Of a DNA stretch of 64,000 nucleotides, positions 51,305 through 58,817 are shown one piece after another. The DNA lies in assembly GCA_017629145.1 (NCBI GenBank), contig JAGBXR010000036.1:124001-188000 (forward strand), read 5' to 3'. How positions within the stretch are numbered: the stretch's first letter is position 1; each line of letters opens with the position of its first letter. Source of the stretch: Alistipes sp. (GTDB lineage Bacteria; Bacteroidota; Bacteroidia; Bacteroidales; Rikenellaceae). The notes under the pieces were generated by a model. The model did not search any database, was not told where the DNA came from, and saw nothing but the letters and a program-made list of their open reading frames with translations. Position numbers and translations under genes: made by a program.

Positions 51305-51312
51305 CAAAGTTA
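51305..51312 (-). promoter_or_regulatory. -7 box for glnA
   Basis: Minus-strand TAACTTTG, 39 bp before the glnA ATG (51265). Confidence 0.7.
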
Positions 51313-51399
51313 TAAATTTTATGCTAAAGTTGTATCTTTATATTCTATATTTTTAAAAATATTTTGTTGGCAAAATATTTGGAAAAAGAAAAAAATGTT

Positions 51400-51407
51400 T
51401 AACTTTG
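51400..51407 (+). promoter_or_regulatory. -7 box for the 612-aa lipoprotein gene
   Basis: TAACTTTG, 77 bp before the ATG at 51485. The DNA between this and the glnA box is very AT-rich. Confidence 0.7.
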
Positions 51408-51484
51408 TAATAGATTTAGTGCTGTAATTTAAAGCGGTGCAGTTCTCCAAAGAGACAAACATAAATACTAATACATAAATAATT

Positions 51485-53323
51485 ATGAGACTTAGACATC
51501 TATTCTATCTATTGCTTGCACTACCTTTGGTATTTGCAGCGTGTCAAGAGCCTGTGGAGCCAACTCCTTCGGCTGCGGTTTTGACGCTTACTTCAGCCTC
51601 TGTTGTAGAGTTTACGGCAGATGGTGGCGAGGCTACTATCACCTACACTATCGAGAATCCTGTTCAGGGAGCCAAGGTTGAGGCTACCTGTGACGCTCAG
51701 TGGGTTGTAGACCTCACCGTAGGCGAGAATATCACCTTTGTAGTCGAGGCTAACGAGAGTACAGCGAAGCGTGAGACTAAGGTTGAGGTTGCTTACAACA
51801 CCCTTGCATTCGAGGTTACTGTAAAGCAGGCTGCTGCCGATGCTCCCGTTAATACAGGTGTTCAGTTTGAGGCACAGTATCTCATTGGTGAGTATTATGG
51901 CGACTTCTACTCGGAGGCTGGCAACTACTACATCTTCTTCACCGATAACGGTTTTGATGAGGAGGGTTATGAGCTTCCAAACTCTACATACTATTGCGTA
52001 GATCTCTATGGCGCATTGTTCGATGGTACAGGTGCTGTAACTTTGCCTGTTGGAGAGTATGTTCTCGACAACGATAATACGTTGGTTGAGGGTACATTCT
52101 CTGGTGAGTACTCTGGCTATTGGGCTACAGATGCCTCTGGTGAACCTAAGGATGGTATGTTCCCATTCGATGCTGGTAAGATGGTTGTTACAAGCGAGGG
52201 TGTGACCCTTAACGTGACGGTAAATGGTGAGGAGCACACTGTAACATTTACTGGTGAGGCTGTTATCTATGATTGCCGTGTTGAGGAGACAGAGATGGAG
52301 GCATCTTTCGCTTACGCTGTATATTATGGCGATGCCTACACCCCAGGCTATGCTGATAACTTCTATTTCTTCCTTAGTGACAAGGGCTTGGATGCTGATG
52401 GCTGGGAGCTTCCTAATGCTACATACTACCGCTTTGATATCTATTCAGATATTATCGATACAACAGATGGTCTCTACATCCCATACGGTACATACACCTT
52501 CGATATGAACGACTCGTGTGAGCCAGGTACCTTCTCAATGTCATATTCAGGATACTATGTTATGGATGACGAGGGTTGGGACTATGCTACTGTAGGATAT
52601 TTTGCAGGTGGTACGGTGACCATAAGCGAGGATGGTGTTGTAGCAGAGGTTAAGACTATTGAGGGTGAAGTACACGTTGTTACCTATAGCGGTGCTGTTA
52701 CTGATATCGTAGATGGTTCGTCTGCTGATGACGACGATGACGACGATGACTACTATCCTGAGGGTCCATACTCGACATTGGAGGAGGATTGGTACTGCAA
52801 CCTCAGCGACCATACGCTCTACTATGAGTACTATTCAGACTACTACGAGGTAGGCTATATGAATTGGATGTTTGCAATTATGCCTAACGATGGCGAGGGC
52901 GATTTTGTGCAGTTCGACGTATTGGCAGATGTTGATAGCTACGACAACTTCTTTGGAGAGTACACTATCTCTAACTCGATGGAGGCCTTTACAGCATATC
53001 CAGGTTACTTGGACGACTATCTATACGGCTCTTGGTACTACAAGGAGGATGGTGTGACAATGGCTCCATTTGTAGATGGTGATTTGGAGGTAACCGATAA
53101 TGGCGATGGCACAGTAAGCGTAACCTTCGATGTCTACGACGACTGCGATTTCAATATCGTTGGTAGCTGGACAGGTGAAGCAAAGCCCGTTTCGGCAATG
53201 CCAGCAACACGCTCTTCAAACGTATTCTCAAAGGCTCAGAAGGTAACTACGGTGAAGTCTTCATCAAAGAGTCGTATTGAGTGTAAGGGTGGTGTTAAGA
53301 GTGTGAATTTTAGCAAGAAGTAA
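51485..53323 (+). CDS. BACON-domain lipoprotein with internal repeats and an Asp-rich linker
   Basis: The protein has 612 aa. The lipobox is FAAC (Cys19). A BACON domain (about 30-118) shows VEATCDAQWVVDLTVGEN. Two similar modules follow, the first with YLIGEYYGDFYSEAGNYYIF and GFDEEGYELPNSTYYCVDLYG. The second has AYAVYYGDAYTPGYADNFYF and GLDADGWELPNATYYRFDIY. Each is about 150 residues. A run of eight Asp (SADDDDDDDDYYPE) then leads to a third, diverged module. The C-terminus is basic and Ser/Lys-rich with no known sorting signal. BACON domains are thought to bind carbohydrate or mucin. It is monocistronic, ended by a terminator at 53478. Confidence 0.84.
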   Translation: MRLRHLFYLLLALPLVFAACQEPVEPTPSAAVLTLTSASVVEFTADGGEATITYTIENPVQGAKVEATCDAQWVVDLTVGENITFVVEANESTAKRETKVEVAYNTLAFEVTVKQAAADAPVNTGVQFEAQYLIGEYYGDFYSEAGNYYIFFTDNGFDEEGYELPNSTYYCVDLYGALFDGTGAVTLPVGEYVLDNDNTLVEGTFSGEYSGYWATDASGEPKDGMFPFDAGKMVVTSEGVTLNVTVNGEEHTVTFTGEAVIYDCRVEETEMEASFAYAVYYGDAYTPGYADNFYFFLSDKGLDADGWELPNATYYRFDIYSDIIDTTDGLYIPYGTYTFDMNDSCEPGTFSMSYSGYYVMDDEGWDYATVGYFAGGTVTISEDGVVAEVKTIEGEVHVVTYSGAVTDIVDGSSADDDDDDDDYYPEGPYSTLEEDWYCNLSDHTLYYEYYSDYYEVGYMNWMFAIMPNDGEGDFVQFDVLADVDSYDNFFGEYTISNSMEAFTAYPGYLDDYLYGSWYYKEDGVTMAPFVDGDLEVTDNGDGTVSVTFDVYDDCDFNIVGSWTGEAKPVSAMPATRSSNVFSKAQKVTTVKSSSKSRIECKGGVKSVNFSKK

Positions 53324-53340
53324 TATCTATAGATAGCAGC

Positions 53341-53465
53341 GGAGAGTGACTAAAAAGGCGAATTTCTGCGTTAAGCTTGCCCTCAAAATGCTCTTTTACG
53401 TATAGTAAACAGCGTTTCATAGGGTCTTGCAAGCCTAAGACTTCGCTCTTTTTAGCCACTCTTTG
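53341..53465 (+). repeat. Family II palindrome, copy 5 (divergent)
   Basis: GAGAGTGACTAAAAAGGCG pairs with CGCTCTTTTTAGCCACTC. The inner GCTTGCCCTCAAAATGCTC matches the other copies. Apex TTTTAC-GTATA-GTAAA. It starts 18 bp after the lipoprotein stop. Confidence 0.75.
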
Positions 53466-53477
53466 GTTTTTGGAGAA

Positions 53478-53515
53478 GGCTGAATTACCTTTCGAGTCAG
53501 CCCCTCTCTTTTTTT
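53478..53515 (+). terminator. Intrinsic terminator of the 612-aa lipoprotein gene
   Basis: GGCTGA pairs with TCAGCC across a 13-nt loop, followed by CCTCTCTTTTTTTG. It lies beyond the family II palindrome. Confidence 0.65.
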
Positions 53516-53541
53516 GTAAATAGCACGTTACACATATTTAT

Positions 53542-55878
53542 ATGATAAAGCACATATTAACCAACATAGCTATACTTCTTACTCTGCTTGTAGCCCTGTC
53601 GTCTTGTGAGCGTGGTGGTGAGAATGTCGCAAACGATATTATCGAGCTATATGATGGCACGGAGCTCAATGCTGCCGCTATAGGTGGCACGATGCGCTTC
53701 AACTACAATATTCTCAATCCTGTGGAGGGTGAGCGTCTTGCGGTAAGCTGCGATGCGGAGTGGATTTATGACATTAAGGTATATCCTACGTTTGTGGAGT
53801 TTAGCGTTGAGCGTAACGACACCGACGAGGAGCGTAGTGCACAGCTTCAACTTAGATATGCGAGCTATCAGGGTGGTATCACTGTGACGCAGGATGTCTT
53901 CACAGCACCGCTGTCGCTTACTATCGAGAGTGTTGAGGCTACAGCAATTGTCGTTACGGTAGATGTTGTCGATGAGGCTACAACGTGGACTGGTCAGATT
54001 GTTGGTCGCGAATGGTTTGAGACCTACACCACTGAGGAGCTTATGGAGGAGGATTTAGACTACTTCTATGCAATGGCTGATGAGGAGGGTGTAGATATCG
54101 AGGAGTATCTTGGTAGGGTGCTCAATAGTGGCTCGCACAAAAATATTCGTATGGCGGGACTCGATCCCCAGACCGACTATGTGATATATGTCTATGGCAT
54201 CAACACGCTTGGTGAAGCGACGACAGATTTATATTCTGCGCCATTCACCACTACCGAGCCATATCAGGGTAACGATGTTACCTTCGCTATCGACGTTGCG
54301 GTGGAGCGTGCCCTCGCTACAATCAGCATCACCCCCTCGCACGAGGGCGTGCCCTACTTCAATAACCTTATCACACGCGAGGATTTCGAGGCATATGGCA
54401 GCTCTATAGAGGCAGCGGCAGATGGTGTTATCGCCAAGATTATCGAGGACTACGCTGCGTGGGATTACACGTTGGCGGAGACCTTCGAGTACAATACCGA
54501 CTATCTGGCTACGACCTACGAGTTCGAGGCGATGGCAAATACGGAGTATGTTGCCTTTGCTTTTAAGTGGAACGACAAGTGTGAGCGTCTTAGTGAGGTG
54601 TCGTATGTATGGTTTGAGGTGGGTGATATTCCACCTTCGGACAATAGGATAACAATCGAGATTAGCGATGTTACGCAGACAACCTTCGAGGTGGTTACAA
54701 CGACGACAAATAACGACCCATATATCATCTTCCCCGTGCCCGCTGTTGATATTAAGAAGAAGCGCTCCGATGATGAAATATTCAAATATCTGATAGCAAC
54801 CTATGGAACGTGGGATTTGGAGTACTACCTCTGCGAGGGCGATATCGCTGGTACGTTCAGCGGTCTCAGTGCAGGCACGGAGTATGCCGTGCTCACCTTT
54901 GGTTACGAGGCGGGAGTGCGCACCACATCTATCATCCGCACTGATATCACCACAGCTAAGGCGGGAGATATCGAGGCGTGTCAATACAAGATTGAGATCT
55001 CTGAGGTTGGCGATCGCGAGGCATTCGTGACAATCACCCCTTCGGACTATAGCGTGTGGTACTATTGGAATGTCTTTAAGGCGTCGGACAGCGAGGAGGA
55101 TATAAAGGCGTATATTGCAGATTGTTACAACAAGCTCTACTATGCTGACTATTGGGAGTTCAGCTACTACGAGTTGGCGCAGGGTAGCGTTACGAGTGGT
55201 CTTTCGCACCTCACACCCGCTACCGACTATAAGATTGTTATTATCCCGATGAATCCCGACAGCTTCGAGTATACAGGTACTATGCGCACGGGAGGAGAGT
55301 TTACGACCTCAGAAGCTATCATAGCAGATATCACAATCAAGGCGGGCTTCGATGCCTACTACGATGGCGATGCGGTATATGCTATTGAGCCCGACTATAT
55401 GACCTCGTGGGTGGGATGGGTTGTTATCCCTATGAATGTCGAGATTGAGGGCGATTACTCGCACTACTACTACACTCTCTTCACATATCAGGAGGGTCTG
55501 GAGGATCCCGCGCAGTTTAGTGATGACACGCTTATTGACAACCTCTACAATGTGGGAGCTACGTGGTCTCCTGCCTACTTCCGAGGTGTGTGGGATACGC
55601 CTATGATGATTGCTGCTGTTGCTTTCGACTATGATGGTAACCCCAGCCCTGTATATCGCGAGAAGTTTACCTGCACACGTGAGGGTGCGGGCGACCCCCA
55701 GGAGTTTGTCGACTACTATATGGGTACTATCAAGACCTTCGGTGTGCCAGCCTCTGTAGTTGTTGGCGAGGGTACACAGCAGCCTACAGCTCTAAAGCCC
55801 TCAGCTCCTGAGCGTAGCAGGCAGGGTGCATATCCTCAGGATGTAGTGCGTAGAGATGGTCTTACATTCATACGATAG
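53542..55878 (+). CDS. Large BACON plus five-module surface lipoprotein
   Basis: The protein has 778 aa. The lipobox is LSSC (Cys22), then ERGGENVANDI. A BACON domain (about 40-125) shows LAVSCDAEWIYDIKVYP. Five modules follow, opening LSLTIESVEATAIVVTVDVV, VTFAIDVAVERALATISITP, ITIEISDVTQTTFEVVTTTT, CQYKIEISEVGDREAFVTIT and IADITIKAGFDAYYDGDAVY. Several close with a fibronectin-like turn such as LSAGTEYAVLTFGYE or LTPATDYKIVIIPM. These modules match those of the two minus-strand lipoproteins at 47.2-49.7 kb, so all belong to one expanding family. The C-terminus is Pro/Arg-rich. No promoter box was clear in the short gap before it. Confidence 0.83.
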   Translation: MIKHILTNIAILLTLLVALSSCERGGENVANDIIELYDGTELNAAAIGGTMRFNYNILNPVEGERLAVSCDAEWIYDIKVYPTFVEFSVERNDTDEERSAQLQLRYASYQGGITVTQDVFTAPLSLTIESVEATAIVVTVDVVDEATTWTGQIVGREWFETYTTEELMEEDLDYFYAMADEEGVDIEEYLGRVLNSGSHKNIRMAGLDPQTDYVIYVYGINTLGEATTDLYSAPFTTTEPYQGNDVTFAIDVAVERALATISITPSHEGVPYFNNLITREDFEAYGSSIEAAADGVIAKIIEDYAAWDYTLAETFEYNTDYLATTYEFEAMANTEYVAFAFKWNDKCERLSEVSYVWFEVGDIPPSDNRITIEISDVTQTTFEVVTTTTNNDPYIIFPVPAVDIKKKRSDDEIFKYLIATYGTWDLEYYLCEGDIAGTFSGLSAGTEYAVLTFGYEAGVRTTSIIRTDITTAKAGDIEACQYKIEISEVGDREAFVTITPSDYSVWYYWNVFKASDSEEDIKAYIADCYNKLYYADYWEFSYYELAQGSVTSGLSHLTPATDYKIVIIPMNPDSFEYTGTMRTGGEFTTSEAIIADITIKAGFDAYYDGDAVYAIEPDYMTSWVGWVVIPMNVEIEGDYSHYYYTLFTYQEGLEDPAQFSDDTLIDNLYNVGATWSPAYFRGVWDTPMMIAAVAFDYDGNPSPVYREKFTCTREGAGDPQEFVDYYMGTIKTFGVPASVVVGEGTQQPTALKPSAPERSRQGAYPQDVVRRDGLTFIR

Positions 55879-55943
55879 GTGTGAAAAGGGATGCTGAGGT
55901 GTGAAAAAAAGTGTGTAAAAATTTGTAATTCACAGATTTTTAC

Positions 55944-55951
55944 TAACTTTG
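55944..55951 (+). promoter_or_regulatory. -7 box for rplY-pth
   Basis: TAACTTTG, 85 bp before the rplY ATG at 56037. Confidence 0.75.
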
Positions 55952-56036
55952 CGGCCTAAAGCAGATACTTATGGGGTTGCAGACGACTGATGCAATTGAG
56001 TAGTATCGAAGTTAAACTATTAAATATCAAAAAGTT

Positions 56037-56597
56037 ATGAAGTCGATTCAGATTAATGGTACAGCGCGTGCAGAGTTCGGTAAGAAGTTTGCAAAGGCTG
56101 CACGTCGTGAGGGTCAGGTACCCTGCATCATCTATGGTGGTGGCGAGGAGAAGGCATTTACAATTGATGCAAAGGAGCTCAAGCAGCTTATCTACACTCC
56201 TAACTCATACATCGTAGAGCTCAACATCGATGGTGTTGTAGAGAAGGCAGTTATGCGCGAGGTACAGTATCACCCAGTTCGTGAGCAGGTTCTTCACGTA
56301 GATTTCTACCGTGTTCAGGAGGGTAAGCCCGTTGCAGTTAATGTTCCTGTTCGTCTTACGGGTAACGCTGAGGGTGTTAAGATCGGTGGTAAGCTCGCTC
56401 TTTCAGCTCGTAAGCTTACAGTTAAGGGCCTTGTTGAGTTTATTCCAGATGAGATCGTTGTTGACGTTACTCCATTGAAGGTTGGTCAGACTATCTTCGT
56501 TGGCGACCTCGCAGTTGAGAACCTCACATTCGTAACTCCTGCTACTACTGCTGTTTGTGCAGTTCGCGTAACACGTGCTTCACGTGCTGCTCAGTAG
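56037..56597 (+). CDS. rplY: 50S ribosomal protein L25/general stress protein Ctc
   Basis: The protein has 186 aa, the long CTC form that binds 5S rRNA. The N-terminal L25 beta-barrel shows GTARAEFGKKFAKAARREGQVPCIIYGGGEE and the YHPVREQVLHVDFYRV motif; a C-terminal TL5-like domain follows. Codons favour TCT/TCA, ACA and GTT, as in other highly expressed genes of this window. pth starts 39 bp later, a common pairing in bacteria. Confidence 0.95.
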   Translation: MKSIQINGTARAEFGKKFAKAARREGQVPCIIYGGGEEKAFTIDAKELKQLIYTPNSYIVELNIDGVVEKAVMREVQYHPVREQVLHVDFYRVQEGKPVAVNVPVRLTGNAEGVKIGGKLALSARKLTVKGLVEFIPDEIVVDVTPLKVGQTIFVGDLAVENLTFVTPATTAVCAVRVTRASRAAQ

Positions 56598-56636
56598 TCT
56601 TTAGTGAGTTGCAAAATACTAACATAGACCAAATCT

Positions 56637-57200
56637 ATGAAGTATCTTGTTGTAGGGTTGGGTAACATCGGTGCAGAGTATGCCGCTACCCGCCACAACA
56701 TAGGATTCAGAGTATTGGATGCCTTGGCCGAGGCATCCAATATCTCTTTTACGACGGTGCGTTACGGAGCTATGGCTACCCTCAAGCACCGTGGTCGTAC
56801 CCTGCTGCTGCTCAAGCCTTCGACATATATGAACTTGTCGGGCAAGGCCGTAAGGTACTGGATGGATCAGGAGCGCATACCTCGCGAGAATATCCTCATC
56901 ATCTCGGACGACATAGCTCTTCCCTTCGGCACATTCCGTATGCGTAAGAATGGCAGCGAGGGAGGTCACAATGGTCTGAAGAACATCACCGAGCTTCTCG
57001 GCGACAACCAGTATGCGCGTATACGCTTTGGCGTTGGTGGCGACTTTCCACGTGGTCATCAGGTAGACTACGTTCTGGGCGACTTCTCCGATGAGGAGAA
57101 CAAACTTATGCCCGAGCGCCTCAAGCTCTTCGGCGATGCTATTCTTTCGTTCGCATCTGTCGGTGCGGATCGGACTATGAATAGTTACAACGGCAAGTAA
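56637..57200 (+). CDS. pth: Peptidyl-tRNA hydrolase
   Basis: The protein has 187 aa, normal for bacterial Pth. It recycles peptidyl-tRNA released from stalled ribosomes. The catalytic His is in TRHNIGFRVLD (His20 position), with the Asn and Asp of KPSTYMNLSGKAV and ISDDIALPFG, and GSEGGHNGLKNI. It is cotranscribed with rplY. The TAA stop is the first part of family I copy 6. Confidence 0.95.
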   Translation: MKYLVVGLGNIGAEYAATRHNIGFRVLDALAEASNISFTTVRYGAMATLKHRGRTLLLLKPSTYMNLSGKAVRYWMDQERIPRENILIISDDIALPFGTFRMRKNGSEGGHNGLKNITELLGDNQYARIRFGVGGDFPRGHQVDYVLGDFSDEENKLMPERLKLFGDAILSFASVGADRTMNSYNGK

Positions 57201-57327
57201 TTTGTTGTGATAAGGCAGATATCTGCCGCACCTCAATCGTTGCCCCAAATGGGAAATACGCTAAGTATGTCCCATCTGGGGCAACTTCTTTATCGGTGCA
57301 GCATCTACAGCCTTCTGACAACAAATT
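57199..57327 (+). repeat. Family I nested palindrome, copy 6 (subtype A)
   Basis: AATTTGTTGTGATAAGGCAG pairs with CTTCTGACAACAAATT. Compared with copy 2, TTGTT/AACAA replaces TTCTT on the left with matching change on the right. Inner stem GTTGCCCCAAATGGGA, apex TAC-GCTAA-GTA. The left arm starts in the pth stop. Confidence 0.85.
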
Positions 57328-57329
57328 TT

Positions 57330-57455
57330 AATTTTCCGAGATAAGCAGTCATCTGCGACACTTCAGTCAACGCCACCAATAGGACGTACTCAAGTACTAC
57401 CCATCGGTGGCTTTTTCGTGTCAGCGCCGCATCTAACTGCTTCTATCGAAAAATT
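57330..57455 (+). repeat. Family I nested palindrome, copy 7 (subtype B)
   Basis: AATTTTCCGAGATAAGCAG pairs with CTTCTATCGAAAAATT. It directly follows copy 6, the same A+B order as at 5817-6075. The inner stem CGCCACCAATAGGA pairs with TACCCATCGGTGGC as in copy 4. Apex TAC-TCAA-GTA. Confidence 0.85.
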
Positions 57456-57620
57456 GGGGTGTGCAGGTGGGTAGGTAGTGAATTAGGGAGATTAGGGAAA
57501 TTAGGGAAGTTAGGGATGTTAAGGAACCTGAGAGCTTTCCAAATGCGCGCAAGCCCTCCCTAAATTCCTTAATCTCCCTTAGCCCCTATCCTCAGGCGCG
57601 CAAGCCCTCTGTTTCCAACA
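57456..57620 (+). repeat. 9-bp array with two GCGCGCAAGC cores (tail of copy 7)
   Basis: G-rich leader, purine 9-mers (AGATTAGGG, AAATTAGGG, AAGTTAGGG), a core at 57546, pyrimidine 9-mers, and a second core at about 57595. The same composite order as the other three arrays. Confidence 0.75.
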
Positions 57621-57680
57621 AATTTCAACCTGTCGAAAATAAAAAAATCCCAAAACTCTTGTAAATCAAATCAAAATATC

Positions 57681-57688
57681 TATATTTG
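57681..57688 (+). promoter_or_regulatory. -7 box for the polyamine operon
   Basis: TATATTTG, about 200 bp upstream of the speB ATG. No closer -7 match is seen, so the transcript should carry a long leader. Confidence 0.65.
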
Positions 57689-57691
57689 CGC

Positions 57692-57890
57692 TCGGAATAG
57701 GCAATAAAAATACTTAAAAAGAATATAAAATGCCTATTTGAGATGTGTGTGTTTGCTGTGCGAAAATCCCGTAATGCCCCTATAGCGCGATAGAGACCCT
57801 ATATTGGTGGCTAACAAGAGGATATAGGCACGTTGAAAAAGATTAGATAACTAACAAGTTATTCAATTTTATTTTTGAGAAAATAGGCTA
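57692..57890 (+). promoter_or_regulatory. Switch-like leader of the polyamine operon
   Basis: About 200 nt. AATAGGCA (57696-57703) pairs perfectly with TGCCTATT (57731-57738). The same TGCCTATT can instead pair with AATAGGC at 57882-57888, just before the ATG, or with TATAGGCA at 57823-57830. CCTATAT (57798-57804) pairs with ATATAGG (57822-57828), and a competing CCTATA lies at 57779-57784 inside an upstream open frame. A third stem ATAACT/AGTTAT is at 57847-57862. No terminator-like U-tract is seen, so control of translation is more likely than attenuation. No known riboswitch class is recognised. Confidence 0.55.
57743..57793 (+). CDS. Possible 16-codon leader peptide
   Basis: ATG to TAG encodes MCVFAVRKSRNAPIAR. 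It ends in Arg, has three Arg in total, and its 3' part covers one of two competing CCTATA elements of the leader. A ribosome on it would change leader folding. It could sense arginine or polyamines, by analogy with leader peptides of other polyamine genes. Translation is unproven. A three-codon frame (57730-57741) also lies just before it. Confidence 0.35.
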   Translation: MCVFAVRKSRNAPIAR

Positions 57891-58754
57891 ATGAGAGCTT
57901 TTGGTGATTTTACCCCCGAGCAGATCGCGTACGATACTGCCGAGGTAGCAATCCTACCTGTTCCCTACGATGGAACAAGCACTTGGATTAAGGGCGCAGA
58001 TCGCGGCCCTGAGGCGTTGTTGGATGCCTCTTTCAACCTTGAATTTTACGATATTGAGACCGGAACGGAGGTCTACAAGCGTGGTATAGCTACGCTCGAC
58101 CCTGTCCTTGAGGACTCGTCGCCCGAAGCTATGGCCGACGAGGTAGAGCGTCGTATGGAGCGTATTCTCACCGACGGCAAGTTCCCTGTGCTCATCGGTG
58201 GCGAGCACTCCGTATCTATCGGTGCGTTTCGTGCCGTTGCGCGTCGCTATCCCAACCTCTCGATTTTGCAGCTCGATGCTCACTCCGATATGCGCGATGA
58301 GTACGAGGGCTCGGCGTGCAATCACGCCTGTGTTATGGCGCGTGCCAAGGAGCTCACGCCCCACATCACGCAGGTGGGCATACGAAGCACTGCGCGAGAG
58401 GAGCTTCACAACATCGACTCCAAGCGCACCTTCTATGCTCATCGCATAGCCGAGGATGATGAGTGGGTGGAGCGCGTATCGGCGCAGCTTGGCGATGAGG
58501 TATACATCACCATCGACCTCGACGTCTTCGACCCAGCCTACCTCCCTTCGACGGGTACGCCAGAGCCTGGAGGCTTAAGCTATCGCGAGGTGATGGCACT
58601 CTTGCGCAGGGTCATCCGTAAGCACCGTGTTGTGGGTCTCGACGTTGTAGAGCTTTGTCCTAACCCTGCGTCAAAGGCTTCGGACTTCCTCGCAGCAAAG
58701 CTCATATACCAGTTTCTCAGCGAGTTATATGCAAAACCTGAAACTACATTATAA
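57891..58754 (+). CDS. speB: Agmatinase (ureohydrolase)
   Basis: The protein has 287 aa. The arginase/agmatinase fold has metal residues H106 in GGEHS, D129-H131-D133 in LDAHSDMRD, and D209 and D211 in TIDLDVFDP. It hydrolyses agmatine to putrescine and urea. Arginase or formiminoglutamase are alternatives by fold, but the operon contains arginine decarboxylase, which makes agmatine. It is the first gene of the operon, 64 bp upstream of the dehydrogenase. The ATG lies right after a possible anti-start element (see leader). Confidence 0.92.
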   Translation: MRAFGDFTPEQIAYDTAEVAILPVPYDGTSTWIKGADRGPEALLDASFNLEFYDIETGTEVYKRGIATLDPVLEDSSPEAMADEVERRMERILTDGKFPVLIGGEHSVSIGAFRAVARRYPNLSILQLDAHSDMRDEYEGSACNHACVMARAKELTPHITQVGIRSTAREELHNIDSKRTFYAHRIAEDDEWVERVSAQLGDEVYITIDLDVFDPAYLPSTGTPEPGGLSYREVMALLRRVIRKHRVVGLDVVELCPNPASKASDFLAAKLIYQFLSELYAKPETTL

Positions 58755-58817
58755 AACTACTGAGTCCGCAGAGTCCTCAATTCTGTACTCTGCATCTACT
58801 AATAACAAATAACCTAA

